This document shows positions 36,551 to 45,724 of a stretch of 53,745 nucleotides of DNA, one piece after another. The stretch comes from Actinomadura bangladeshensis (GTDB taxonomy: Bacteria > Actinomycetota > Actinomycetes > Streptosporangiales > Streptosporangiaceae). Location of the stretch: NCBI RefSeq assembly GCF_004348335.1, contig NZ_SMJW01000019.1, forward strand, positions 1 through 53,745, read 5' to 3'. The position numbers and the translations under genes are program-made. Below the pieces are notes generated by a model. That model made no database searches and was not told the DNA's origin. It saw only the letters and a program-made list of their open reading frames with translations. Positions within the stretch are counted from its first letter, which is position 1; the number at the start of each line of letters is the position of its first letter.

Positions 36551-37561
36551 GTGTCCTCCATGCCCGCCGCCGCGGCCCGTGTCGTCCTCGTCACGGGCGT
36601 CTCCCGTTTCCTGGGGGCGCGGGTCGCGAACACCCTGCAAGCAGACCCGGGCATCGAGCGGGTCATCGGCGTGGACACGGTGCCGCCCACCGAGTCACTC
36701 GGCCGCACCGAGTTCGTCCGCGTCGACATCCGCACGCCCGGCATCGCGAAGATCATCGCGTCGGCCGGGGTGGACACGGTGGTGCACCTCAACCTGGTGA
36801 CCTCCTCGTCCGGCTCGCGGGCGAAGGCCAAAGAGCTCAACGTCATCGGCACGATGCAGCTGCTGGCGGCGTGCCAGCGCTCGCCCGACATGCGCAAGCT
36901 CGTCGTGCGGTCCTCGGCCGCCGTGTACGGGTCCTCGCCGATGGACCCGGCGGTCTTCACCGAGCGGGACGAACCGGTCGAGCCGCCGAAGACCGGCTAC
37001 GCCAAGGACGCCGTCGAGGTCGAGGGCTACGTCCGCGGGCTGATGCGGCGGCGCTCCGACCTGGCCGTGTCGGTGCTGCGGTTCGCGAACTTCATCGGCC
37101 CCGGCGTCGACTCCCCGCTCACCCGGTACCTGCACCTGCCGGTCGTCCCGACCGTGCTGGGCTTCGACCCGCGGCTCCAGTTCGTCCACGAGGACGACGG
37201 CGTCGAGGTGCTGCGCCGCATGACCACCGAGGACCACCCCGGCTGCTACAACGTCGCCGGGGACGGCGTGCTGCTGCTCTCCCAGGCGCTGCGGCGCGCC
37301 GGACGGCCGTACGTGCCCGTCCCGGCGCCGTCCATCTCGGTGCTCGGCGACATGGGGCGCCGCTTCGCGGGCCTGTCCGGGTTCTCGCCGGAGCTGCTGC
37401 GCTGGCTGACGTACGGCCGGGTCATCGACACCACCGCGCTGGAGCACGAGCTCGCGTGGCGCCCGAAGTACGGCTCCGAGGCGGCCTTCGCCGACTTCGC
37501 CGCCGCCCAGGGGCTCGGGCACGGCCACGGACGGCTGACGAACCTGCTCGGACGCACCTGA
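36551..37561 (+). CDS. NAD-dependent epimerase/dehydratase (GalE2-like)
   Basis: A 336-residue extended short-chain dehydrogenase. VVLVTGVSRFLGARVANTL is the Rossmann NAD motif (TGxxxxxG), SSAAVYGS holds the catalytic Ser, and GYAKDAVEVEGYVRG is the YxxxK variant. RFANFIGPGVDSPLTRYLHL and GCYNVAGDG follow. The GTG at 36551 is chosen because the purine-rich AGGGGTGGGG lies 7 nt before it. From memory it matches M. tuberculosis Rv0501 (galE2). The acyltransferase gene follows 29 bp later. Its sugar substrate is unknown. Confidence 0.9.
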   Translation: MSSMPAAAARVVLVTGVSRFLGARVANTLQADPGIERVIGVDTVPPTESLGRTEFVRVDIRTPGIAKIIASAGVDTVVHLNLVTSSSGSRAKAKELNVIGTMQLLAACQRSPDMRKLVVRSSAAVYGSSPMDPAVFTERDEPVEPPKTGYAKDAVEVEGYVRGLMRRRSDLAVSVLRFANFIGPGVDSPLTRYLHLPVVPTVLGFDPRLQFVHEDDGVEVLRRMTTEDHPGCYNVAGDGVLLLSQALRRAGRPYVPVPAPSISVLGDMGRRFAGLSGFSPELLRWLTYGRVIDTTALEHELAWRPKYGSEAAFADFAAAQGLGHGHGRLTNLLGRT

Positions 37562-37590
37562 CATCGGACGCACCGGAAAGGGGAGCCCGG

Positions 37591-38549
<959 letters not shown>

Positions 38550-38553
<4 letters not shown>

Positions 38554-39386
38554 TATCCGCGGAGCTTGTCGGGGTTCAGGACCCACAGCAGCTGGTCGAT
38601 GCCGTCGTCGGACGCGGTGATCGTGATGAGCGCGTAGGCGGCGCCGTCCCGCGAGACGAGGATCGCCGGCCGCCCGTTCGCCTCGACCCACGAGACGGTC
38701 GTGCCGGTCCAGAACCGGGGCGCGTACGCGACGACGACCTTCGCGACCCGCTCCCGTCCGATGATGGGGATCCGGGACGCGCCGCGCACCGCGCCGTTGC
38801 CGTCGGAGTAGCTGACCGCGTCCTCGGCGAGGAGCGACTCCAGGGCGTCGAGGTCGCCGGTGCGGGCCGCCGCGAGGAACGTCTCCAGCAGCCGCCGGTG
38901 CGCGGCCCGGCTCACCGGATTGCGGCGCCCCGCCGCCACCCGCCTGCGCCCCCGGCTGGCGAGCTGCCGCGCGTTCGCCTCGGTCACCTGCAGGATCGCC
39001 GCGATGTCGGCGTAGGGGTAGTCGAACGACTCGCGCAGCACGTACGCGGCCCGCTCCGGCGGGGACAGCCGCTCCAGCAGCATCAGGACGGCCAGTTCGA
39101 CGTCGGCGGCCTGCTCGGCGCCCGCCTCGGGCCCGCCGCCGGTGTCGATCGGCTCGGGAAGCCACGGGCCGACGTACTTCTCCCGCCGCCGCCGCGCCGA
39201 CTGGATCACGTTGATCGCGAGCCGGGTCGTCATCGTCACCAGGAAGGCGGCGGGATCCCGCACGGGCTCGCGGTCGGTCGTCTGCCACTTGACCCACGTC
39301 TCCTGGACGACGTCCTCGGCCTCGGCGACGCCGCCGAGCATCTGGTAGGCGATGCCGAACAGGCGGGGCCGCAGGCCGGCGAACAC
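38550..39386 (-). CDS. ECF41-like sigma factor (SigJ type) with SnoaL-like C-terminal domain
   Basis: A 278-residue sigma factor. Region 2 is LRPRLFGIAYQMLGGVAEAE then DVVQETWVKWQ; region 4 is LSPPERAAYVLRESFDYPYA then DIAAILQVTEANARQLASRG. The C-terminal extension (about residues 165-278) is a SnoaL-like domain ending in LLWVLNPDKLRGY; the NPDKL motif is typical of ECF41, where the domain regulates the sigma factor without an anti-sigma factor. The carboxymuconolactone-decarboxylase or oxidoreductase gene that usually adjoins is absent. GTG 39386 gives a very short N terminus; translation may begin slightly upstream at a rare codon. Confidence 0.88.
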
Positions 39387-39522
39387 CGACGCGGCCTCGT
39401 CGAGCGTTCCGTCCGTGATCGTGCCCCTTCCGCGGTCGCCGGCCGCCCCATTTTATGGGCAGAAGCGGGACCCGTCCGGCCGGCATCGCGGACGGCGGCG
39501 TCCGGCGATCTACTCTGAGCGG

Positions 39523-40698
39523 ATGCCGCCGATCCGCCGCCGCATGGTCGCCCGCGACCTGGGCGAGCCGCACCGCGTGTCCAGCCCGCTCGAACTCCTG
39601 TTCGATCTTACCTTCGTCGCCGCCGTCTCCCAGGTCGCCGGCCGGTTCGCCCACGCGGTGGCGGACGGCCACGTCGGAGACGCCGTCGCGCCGTTCCTCA
39701 TGGTGTTCTTCGCCATCTGGTGGGCGTGGATGAACTTCACGTGGTTCGCGTCCGCGTACGACACCGACGACGTCCCGTACCGGATCATGACGTTCGTGCA
39801 GATGGCGGGCGTCCTGCTGCTGGCGGCCGGGGTGCCCGACGCGTTCGACGGCGACTTCACCACGGTCACCATCGGCTACCTCGTCATGCGCGCCGGCCTG
39901 GTGAGCCTGTGGCTGCGCGCCGCGGCCGCCCACCCGGAGGGACGCGCCACCGCCCTCCGCTACGCGGCCGGGGTCGCGTTCCTCCAGGTCCTGTGGCTGT
40001 CGCGGCTCGCGCTGCCGGACGGCGACGGCGGGCCGTGGGTGTTCATCTTCCTCGTGGTGCTCGAACTCTCCGTGCCGCCGATCGCGGAACGCCCCCGGAT
40101 GACGACCTGGCACCCGCACCACATCGCCGAACGGTACGGGCTGTTCACGATCATCCTGCTGGGCGAGAGCGTCCTCGCCGCGACGAACGCCGTGCAGGAC
40201 TCCGTCGAGCACGGCTTGAACGCCGATCTCGTGGTCATCGCGCTGGCCGGGCTCGCCATCCTGTTCACGCTCTGGTGGATCTACTTCTCCGAGCCCGCCG
40301 GCGAGGGCCTCGCGGCGCGCCGCGACTGGTCCTTCGCCTGGGGCTACGGCCACTACCTGGTCTTCGCCGCGCTGGCCGCCCTCGGCGCCGGTCTGGAGGT
40401 GGCGGTCGTCTCCACGGGCGAGATCCACGCCGGCGCGCACACCGTGGTCGCGACGGTCGCCGTCCCCATCGCCGTCTTCCTGGTCATGCTGTGGGCGTTG
40501 CACGCGCCGATGCGGCGGACGGCCGTCCGTCCGGAACTGATCACGACCACGGCCGTCCTGGTCCTCCTCACGATCTTCGCCGCGCCCGGCATCGGCATCG
40601 CGGCGAGCCTCACCGTCATCGCGGCCCTGCTCGTCCTGCTCCTGACCACCACCCTGGCGCGGGGCCAAGGCCGTAATGCCCCTCAGACGGAGCAGTGA
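39523..40698 (+). CDS. Low temperature requirement protein A (LtrA) family membrane protein
   Basis: A 391-residue polytopic protein. The LtrA signature VSSPLELLFDLTFVAAVSQV is followed by about eleven hydrophobic segments, HIAERYGLFTIILLGESVLA in the middle and FTLWWIYFSEPAGEGLAARR late. TACTCT (39511-39516) lies 6 nt before the ATG at 39523, suggesting a leaderless mRNA and fixing the start; the frame extends 57 codons further up without homology. Function is not established in actinomycetes. The iminopeptidase gene follows 26 bp later. Confidence 0.9.
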   Translation: MPPIRRRMVARDLGEPHRVSSPLELLFDLTFVAAVSQVAGRFAHAVADGHVGDAVAPFLMVFFAIWWAWMNFTWFASAYDTDDVPYRIMTFVQMAGVLLLAAGVPDAFDGDFTTVTIGYLVMRAGLVSLWLRAAAAHPEGRATALRYAAGVAFLQVLWLSRLALPDGDGGPWVFIFLVVLELSVPPIAERPRMTTWHPHHIAERYGLFTIILLGESVLAATNAVQDSVEHGLNADLVVIALAGLAILFTLWWIYFSEPAGEGLAARRDWSFAWGYGHYLVFAALAALGAGLEVAVVSTGEIHAGAHTVVATVAVPIAVFLVMLWALHAPMRRTAVRPELITTTAVLVLLTIFAAPGIGIAASLTVIAALLVLLLTTTLARGQGRNAPQTEQ

Positions 40699-40724
40699 AT
40701 GGCCCGAGCAGGAGGAAGAGGCGG

Positions 40725-41675
40725 ATGCGTCCCGCGTTAGAGCCGTATGAGACGGGAATGCTCGATGTCGGCGACGGCAACCGGGTGTACTGGGAGACCT
40801 GCGGCAACCCCCAGGGCAAACCGGCGCTCGTCGTCCACGGCGGGCCGGGGTCGGGATGCCGTCCTACGATGCGCCGCCACTTCGACCCGGACCGGTACCG
40901 GGTCGTCCTGTTCGACCAGCGCGGCTGCGGGCGCAGCACCCCGCACGCGAGCGACCCGGCGACGGACCTCCGGCACAACACCACCTGGCACCTGGTCGCC
41001 GACATGGAGCGGCTCCGCGGGCATCTCGGCATCGACCGCTGGCTGCTGCACGGCGGTTCCTGGGGCTCGACGCTCCTGCTGGCCTACGCCGAACGGCACC
41101 CCGAGCGCGTCTCGGAGATCGTCATCTCCAGCGTCACCACGACCCGGCGGTCGGAGATCGACTGGCTGTACCGGGGTGTAGGACGCTTCTTCCCCGAGCA
41201 GTGGGAGCAGTTCGCCGCGAGCGCTCCCGGGGCCCGGACCGGCGTCGACATCGCCGCGGCCTACGCGCGCTTGACGGAGCATCCCGACGCCGCCGTGCGG
41301 GAGCGGGCGACGGCCGACTGGTGCGCGTGGGAGGACGCCGTCCTGTCGGGGGAGACGAAGGGCGCCGCGAACCCCTACGGCGCCCGTCCACCGGCGGCGC
41401 GGCTGGCGCTGGTGCGCCTGTGCGCCCACTACTTCTCCCATGGCGCGTGGCTGGACGAAGGCGTGCTGCTGCGCGAGGCGAACCGGCTGGACGGCATTCC
41501 GGGCGTCCTCGTCCACGGGCGGCTCGACATGGGCGGGCCGCTCGACACGGCCTGGGAACTGCACCGGGCCTGGCGCGGCTCGGAACTGATCGTCGTGGAG
41601 GACGCGGGGCATCTGGGCGGTGCGGCGGCGCGCGGCCATGTCGTCCGGGCGCTCGATGCCTTCGCGGGGATGTGA
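40725..41675 (+). CDS. Prolyl aminopeptidase (proline iminopeptidase)
   Basis: A 316-residue alpha/beta hydrolase that releases N-terminal proline. HGGPGSGC is the oxyanion motif, LFDQRGCGRSTPHAS is the PIP signature, GGSWGSTLLLAYAERHPE holds the nucleophile Ser, HGRLDMGGPLDTAW the acid and EDAGHLGG the His. Canonical members have GRYD in place of GRLD. The ATG at 40725 has the strong AGGAGGAAGAGG upstream; a GTG ten codons earlier lacks such a site. It overlaps nothing and may be co-transcribed with LtrA. Confidence 0.9.
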   Translation: MRPALEPYETGMLDVGDGNRVYWETCGNPQGKPALVVHGGPGSGCRPTMRRHFDPDRYRVVLFDQRGCGRSTPHASDPATDLRHNTTWHLVADMERLRGHLGIDRWLLHGGSWGSTLLLAYAERHPERVSEIVISSVTTTRRSEIDWLYRGVGRFFPEQWEQFAASAPGARTGVDIAAAYARLTEHPDAAVRERATADWCAWEDAVLSGETKGAANPYGARPPAARLALVRLCAHYFSHGAWLDEGVLLREANRLDGIPGVLVHGRLDMGGPLDTAWELHRAWRGSELIVVEDAGHLGGAAARGHVVRALDAFAGM

Positions 41676-41703
41676 GCGGCGGGCGGCTGTAAGGACTTTG
41701 TCA

Positions 41704-41715
41704 GATGACGTCATC
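41704..41715 (+). promoter_or_regulatory. 12-bp perfect palindrome upstream of exported-protein genes
   Basis: GATGACGTCATC is a perfect inverted repeat, flanked by TTGTCAG on both sides (41698-41704 and 41718-41724, two helical turns apart). It lies 94 bp before the ATG at 41809 and may be an operator for the two exported-protein genes. Confidence 0.5.
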
Positions 41716-41808
41716 GCTTGTCAGGGGGCGTATCGGACAACAGGGTCGCGCTGCCAGGCTGGCGCCGTCCGCGCTGGGCGGACCCTGGACAGGAGGGCGA
41801 TCGACGTC

Positions 41809-42219
41809 ATGAAGCTTGCCAAGACGGCCCTGGCGGGTCTCCTCGCCGTGCCCGCGGTCGTGGGGATTCCGGGCATCGCCAACGCCGAGTCGGCTCCCGG
41901 GTGCTCCGGCACCGTGCAGATCGGCAGCACCGCGCACATCTACTCGGGCGGCCAGACCTTCGCCTCGGTGAAGCAGTTCAAGGGCTGCGGGAAGAACTGG
42001 GCCTACGTGTACGTGTGGGAGGGATACCGCAGTTCCCACAGCTCCTGGAGCGCGTGCGCCGCCGTCGGCGACAACAGCACCAAGACGCTGGAAGGCACCC
42101 AGTGCCGGACGAAGACCAAGGAGGTCTGGTCGCTCGGCGCCAGCACCCTCGCGCACTGCACGCAGGCGATCGGCTGGATCCCCAACGGGGCGTCCGCCAA
42201 GTCCAGCGAGCGCTGCTGA
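41809..42219 (+). CDS. Small secreted cysteine-containing protein
   Basis: A 136-residue secreted protein. The signal peptide is KLAKTALAGLLAVPAVVGIP with cleavage near GIANA-ES. The mature part (about 110 residues) has six Cys and many Gly, Ser and aromatic residues (CSGTVQIGSTAHIYSGGQTF, KNWAYVYVWEGYRSSHSSW), suggesting a compact disulfide-bonded beta fold. AGGAGGG lies 12 nt before the ATG. It is paired with the exported protein at 42234. I recognise no catalytic motif. Confidence 0.8.
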   Translation: MKLAKTALAGLLAVPAVVGIPGIANAESAPGCSGTVQIGSTAHIYSGGQTFASVKQFKGCGKNWAYVYVWEGYRSSHSSWSACAAVGDNSTKTLEGTQCRTKTKEVWSLGASTLAHCTQAIGWIPNGASAKSSERC

Positions 42220-42233
42220 GAACGGGGAACACC

Positions 42234-42683
42234 ATGCGCCTGCGCCATCGCGCCGCGGCGGCCGCCACCACGCTCGCCGTCGCCGCGGGCTTCACCATGG
42301 CGGTGTCGCCGGCCGCCCACGCGGGCGGCTACGGCTGCTCCGGCTCCCTCATCGACACCTACGCGGTGAAATCGCCGGTGAACACGCTGAGCCACGTGTA
42401 CCTGTACTACAACTCCAGTACCGGGTACAACTGCGCGGTCAACGTCAAGACGGCGTACTACTCGCAGTTCAAGCACGAGATCAGCATCGAGATCTACAAC
42501 ACGACGCTCACCGAGGACAACATCCGCTGGGGCGTCAACATCGACCAGGACAACGGCAAGTACTGGCAGTACGCCGGCCCGGTGAAGGTGAAGGGCCGCG
42601 GCATGTGCATCTCCATCGTCGCCAGCACCTACTACTACGACGAGTTCGCCCATCTCTACAAGTCGGCCCAGCACTGCGGCTGA
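42234..42683 (+). CDS. Exported protein resembling spore-associated protein A
   Basis: A 149-residue secreted protein. The signal peptide (RLRHRAAAAATTLAVAAGFT, ending near AAHA-GG) is followed by a mature domain with HVYLYYNSSTGYNCAVNVKT, GKYWQYAGPVKVKGRGMCIS and a final Cys. The pattern 'YxYYNSSTGxNC ... YAGPVxVxxxGxCI' resembles Streptomyces SapA-like spore-associated proteins, which is the basis of the name. It lies 14 bp behind the other exported protein and ahead of a strong bidirectional terminator. Role in the spore coat is inferred from resemblance only. Confidence 0.65.
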   Translation: MRLRHRAAAAATTLAVAAGFTMAVSPAAHAGGYGCSGSLIDTYAVKSPVNTLSHVYLYYNSSTGYNCAVNVKTAYYSQFKHEISIEIYNTTLTEDNIRWGVNIDQDNGKYWQYAGPVKVKGRGMCISIVASTYYYDEFAHLYKSAQHCG

Positions 42684-42695
42684 GTCCGCGGTCAG

Positions 42696-42729
42696 GCCGT
42701 GGGCGGTGCCCGGCGGCACCGCCCACGGC
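42696..42729. terminator. Bidirectional terminator
   Basis: A perfect 15-bp stem GCCGTGGGCGGTGCC/GGCACCGCCCACGGC with a 4-nt loop lies between the converging exported-protein gene (stop 42683) and the RNHCP gene (stop at 42735). Confidence 0.85.
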
Positions 42730-42734
42730 GGCCT

Positions 42735-43145
42735 TCACAGGGTCAGCATCGTGCGGGTGGCGATGGCCCCGTCCTGGAGGGGTTTCAAGGCCAGGCGCAT
42801 CAGGACCAGCACGTTGTCGTCACCGGCGATGCGGTTGGCGCTGACCTTCTCGCAGGTCTGGCACTGATGGATGATCATCCACTCGCCGTCGGGGCGCGCG
42901 GACAGCGTCAGCGGCTCCATGCGCCTGCGGCACGCGGACGCGCGATCGCCCGGAACGCGGTGGTCCACATGCAGGCTGACCAGGCAGTTCGGGCAGTGGT
43001 TGCGGTGGGCGCTGCCCGGCGCGTCCAGGGACACGTCGAGCCGGCACCCGACGCAGCGGAAGGCGTCCGCGCGTCCGCCGTGGATATGGAGGACGTCCTT
43101 GCGTCGCTGGGGGCGGCGTTCCCGCGAGTTCTTACGCCTCGGCAT
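42735..43145 (-). CDS. RNHCP-domain protein, downstream copy
   Basis: A 136-residue zinc-ribbon-like protein. An Arg-rich head (MPRRKNSRERRPQRRKD) is followed by FRCVGCRLDV, the family signature HRNHCPNCLVSLHVD, MIIHQCQTCEKVSANRIAGD and DNVLVLMRLALKPLQ. Cys pairs are at CxxC, HCPxC and CxxC spacing, suggesting zinc binding. RNHCP proteins have no established function. The ATG at 43145 comes one base after the upstream copy's TGA, so the two are translationally coupled. Confidence 0.85.
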   Translation of the reverse strand: MPRRKNSRERRPQRRKDVLHIHGGRADAFRCVGCRLDVSLDAPGSAHRNHCPNCLVSLHVDHRVPGDRASACRRRMEPLTLSARPDGEWMIIHQCQTCEKVSANRIAGDDNVLVLMRLALKPLQDGAIATRTMLTL

Positions 43146-43146
43146 G

Positions 43147-43482
43147 TCAAAGCGATCCGAACGTTTCGAGGGGGAACGGCGGCTCCGCCAGCGGACGCAC
43201 CGCCATGCGCATGAGGATGAGCTGGTTGTCATCCGTGCATACCGGGTTGGACGTGAGCAGGTCGCAGCCCACGCAGCGGTGAATGACCATCCAGTCGCCG
43301 TTGCGCAGAACGGCGATGGCGATGGGCATCATGCGCGAGCGGCAGTCGCTCGGCCCGCCGTCGATGTGGTCGATGACGTGCTCGGAATGCAGGCACGCGG
43401 GACAATGGTTGCGGCGCGTACCGTCAGCGGCGCGGACGGTGACGGTCAGACCGCATTTGATGCAGAGGAAGGTGTCGGACAC
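43147..43482 (-). CDS. RNHCP-domain protein, upstream copy
   Basis: A 111-residue paralogue of the downstream gene with the same layout: FLCIKCGLTVTV, RRNHCPACLHSEHVIDHIDG, CRSRMMPIAIAVL, MVIHRCVGCDLLTSNPV and DNQLILMRMAVRPL. It lacks the Arg-rich head. The GTG at 43482 has AAGGAG 8 nt upstream. The two copies are alike over the core and presumably arose by tandem duplication. Zinc binding is inferred from the Cys pattern; the role is unknown. Confidence 0.85.
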   Translation of the reverse strand: MSDTFLCIKCGLTVTVRAADGTRRNHCPACLHSEHVIDHIDGGPSDCRSRMMPIAIAVLRNGDWMVIHRCVGCDLLTSNPVCTDDNQLILMRMAVRPLAEPPFPLETFGSL

Positions 43483-43708
43483 CCGGATGCTCCTTGCTGA
43501 GAGTCGTCGAAGACAGCAAGAGGCGGCCGAGCGGTCTCGGCGAACGGTTACGGAATGCGCCGAGTAACGCTCGGCACGGGCCGGGACATAAACCCTCTTC
43601 CTAAGGCACAAGGCCAGGTACACGCGATCTGGACTGACTGGCCAGCGTAGACACCGCCCCGCGTCCCGCGCGACTGGTTTTCCTCGCCTTCGACCGGACG
43701 CGGGCAGG

Positions 43709-43831
43709 TCAGAACATCGCGCGGTGTCGGCCGACGTATCTCGGACGCCGCCGATCCGCCACGAGCAGTGCCGCGGCCCCTGCCAGGGCGGCCGCGCACC
43801 CGGCGATGGCGGTGAGGACGAGCAAGGTCAC
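43709..43831 (-). CDS. 40-residue single-pass membrane protein
   Basis: A short frame starting with GTG at 43831, behind GGGAGG with ideal spacing of 6 nt. It encodes one hydrophobic helix (LLVLTAIAGCAAALAGAAAL) followed by a basic tail (ADRRRPRYVGRHRAMF). It is the third gene in line after the RsbW-like and unknown genes (64 bp behind), so it is likely part of their operon. Strong start context supports it; no homology can be judged. Confidence 0.5.
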   Translation of the reverse strand: MTLLVLTAIAGCAAALAGAAALLVADRRRPRYVGRHRAMF

Positions 43832-43895
43832 AGCGCACCTCCCGAAAGGAAACCCAGCCGCATGCGCGGCCCGCACTCAGCCCACGCCATGGTCA

Positions 43896-44270
43896 TCACC
43901 ACGTCGCAGGGAAGAGGCGGTGCTTGAGAAGACGGTCGATTTGGGCGGCGGCTGTCCCGGTGTCGCCGCAAGGACACAGGTATCCGCGCCGTCCCCGCTG
44001 GGCGTCGTGGTAGGCCCAGGTGCGGCCGGGGACGGCGAGAACGCTGACCACGATGCCGACGTCCTTGGTCCCGCTCGCGTGGATCCAGAGCAGCGGGGCG
44101 GGGACGGGGAACTCCTCACGCCGGTAGAACTTCACGAACCGCCAGCCCTGGGGAGCGAGCGCCGCGGCGAGGTCGTCCAGATGCCGGGTGGCCGTCTCGT
44201 ATCCCAGCCGGGTGCGCCACCGCAGCAGATGACGCTCGGCCCGGACGGTCAGATCCCGCACTTCGCCCAT
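43896..44270 (-). CDS. Conserved hypothetical protein in RsbW-like operon
   Basis: A 124-residue soluble protein. RHLDDLAAALAPQGWRFVKF and PLLWIHASGTKDVGIVVSVL are followed by TWAYHDAQRGRRGYLCPCGD, then a C-terminal helix (AAAQIDRLLKHRLF). The YLCPCGD segment has two Cys. Its ATG at 44270 lies 22 bp inside the end of the ATP-binding-protein gene, so expression is coupled. I do not recognise the family; it is a plausible partner of the anti-sigma-like kinase. Confidence 0.7.
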   Translation of the reverse strand: MGEVRDLTVRAERHLLRWRTRLGYETATRHLDDLAAALAPQGWRFVKFYRREEFPVPAPLLWIHASGTKDVGIVVSVLAVPGRTWAYHDAQRGRRGYLCPCGDTGTAAAQIDRLLKHRLFPATW

Positions 44271-44662
44271 GCCAGCTTCCCTCCTTCCACCAGCGGCCGC
44301 GTCCCCCAGTCGTGGGCGAGTCCTGCCACCATCTGGAGCCCGCGCCCGCTGACCGCCGCGCAGTTCTCCGGCTGGACCACCGGCTGTCCGTCACCGCCGT
44401 CCCGGACCTCGATCGTGGGGAGGCGGTCGCGCTCGTCCCGGAACACGCGCAGGACGATCGGCCCCTCCCCGTGCAGCAGCGCGTTCGTGACCAGCTCGGA
44501 GACGATGAGCCGCCCGGTGTAGTCGTCGGCGATGCCCCACCCGGCGAACCTCTCGGCGACGAACCGCCGCGCCCTGGCCGGCGCGTGCTCGTCCGGTTCG
44601 AGGACGAGCGTCGATACGCCCTCGTCGCACATCGCGGCCACTCCCTTTGTGAATTGATTCAT
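44249..44662 (-). CDS. RsbW-like ATP-binding protein (HATPase_c_2)
   Basis: A 137-residue GHKL-fold protein of the anti-sigma-factor/serine-kinase type. RLIVSELVTNALLHGEGPIV is the N-box; IEVRDGGDGQPVV is the G1 box (DxGxG variant); VSGRGLQMVAGLAHDWGT is the G2 region. Many actinomycete members sit in clusters like this one and have no known sigma partner. The ATG at 44662 is followed by a poorly conserved head; translation could begin at an internal ATG. It is divergent from the XRE/DUF397 cluster. Confidence 0.88.
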   Translation of the reverse strand: MNQFTKGVAAMCDEGVSTLVLEPDEHAPARARRFVAERFAGWGIADDYTGRLIVSELVTNALLHGEGPIVLRVFRDERDRLPTIEVRDGGDGQPVVQPENCAAVSGRGLQMVAGLAHDWGTRPLVEGGKLAWAKCGI

Positions 44663-44863
44663 TGCTCAGCACTCCATGCCGTCCGATTTGCCCGACAGGT
44701 TGCGAAAACGAATTCCGCTATGACCGTTTCGGGGGGAACTGTCAAAAGATCGGTGTCGAACATGCCGACCCTTTTTCTGTCATCCCCTGGCCGAGCATCG
44801 CGCAAAGTGGCATGCTGGGAAATGCGAAAGGAAACCCACAGGGCAACCTCGGACCATGGCCCC

Positions 44864-44899
44864 CGACCACTGGTCGTCGCTGGTCATGGCTGGTCATAG
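44864..44899 (+). promoter_or_regulatory. Operator-like repeats before the XRE gene
   Basis: Three 10-bp units CTGGTCGTCG, CTGGTCATGG and CTGGTCATAG run in tandem (44870-44899), one helical turn each. The first overlaps the inverted repeat CGACCA-C-TGGTCG (44864-44876). They end at the ribosome-binding site of the XRE gene, as expected for autoregulation. Confidence 0.6.
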
Positions 44900-44908
44900 G
44901 GAGAAGCC

Positions 44909-45724
44909 ATGCCGCAACCCCCGAAGCGCCTCACCCCGTCGAACAGCGCCCTAGATCTGTTCGGATCAGAAGTCCGCAGATACCGCGTCCTCGCGAACTA
45001 CAGCATCAAGCAGCTCGCCGACAAGATCCCCTACAGCCCGTCCTTCATCGGCGCCGTCGAACGCGCCGAATGCCACTGCGAACGAAACTTCGCCGAACAC
45101 TGCGACGCGTCCCTCGACACCAAGCAGGCCCTCGCCCACCTCCACGACGGCCTGTTCGGCGACAAGAAGGACGGCTTCCCCGAGTGGTTCCGCAAGTGGC
45201 CCGGCGTCGAGGAGAAAACGGGAACCCTCAAGGTCTACGGTCCCCATGTCGTCTACGGCCTACTCCAGACGGAGGCGTATGCGAGCACGCTGCTCTTCGG
45301 TGACCGTGAGGCGATCGATGCGCGGATGGCTCGACAGTCCATCCTCACTCGGACGGACCCGCTGCCGCCGCGTTTGATCTACATCCTTCCCGAAACCGTC
45401 CTCTGGAACGACGTTGGAGGGCCGGACGTGATGCGGCTTCAACTGGAGCGGCTCAGCCAGAGCATCGGGCCCCGTCTCGGTATCCAGGTAATCCCCAACG
45501 GTGTGCCCCATCCAGGAAACCAAGGATCGTTCACCCTTGCCACTATGCCGGATGGCGAGGAGATCGCTTACATCGAGACTGCCGCGCGTGGCATCATGAT
45601 GGACGCGCGAGAGGACATCTTCAAGCTCAAGGACAGGTTCGACGCAATCAGCACACAGGCCCTCCCGACAAAAATGAGTGCTGACCTGATCAACCGCACG
45701 ATTGAAGAGAAGTGGAAAACATGA
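44909..45724 (+). CDS. XRE-family regulator with DUF5753 domain
   Basis: A 271-residue protein. Residues about 14-60 form an XRE helix-turn-helix (ALDLFGSEVRRYRVLANYSI, QLADKIPYSPSFIGAVERAE); the rest is the DUF5753 effector domain (WFRKWPGVEEKTGTLKVYGP, VYGLLQTEAYA, GIQVIPNGVPHPGNQGSFTL). GGGAG precedes the ATG. Its stop overlaps the first DUF397 gene (ATGA), the standard actinomycete pairing of regulator and small partner (compare WhiJ/AbaA loci in Streptomyces), tied to development or antibiotic control. Codon use is less GC-biased than in the backbone. Confidence 0.9.
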   Translation: MPQPPKRLTPSNSALDLFGSEVRRYRVLANYSIKQLADKIPYSPSFIGAVERAECHCERNFAEHCDASLDTKQALAHLHDGLFGDKKDGFPEWFRKWPGVEEKTGTLKVYGPHVVYGLLQTEAYASTLLFGDREAIDARMARQSILTRTDPLPPRLIYILPETVLWNDVGGPDVMRLQLERLSQSIGPRLGIQVIPNGVPHPGNQGSFTLATMPDGEEIAYIETAARGIMMDAREDIFKLKDRFDAISTQALPTKMSADLINRTIEEKWKT

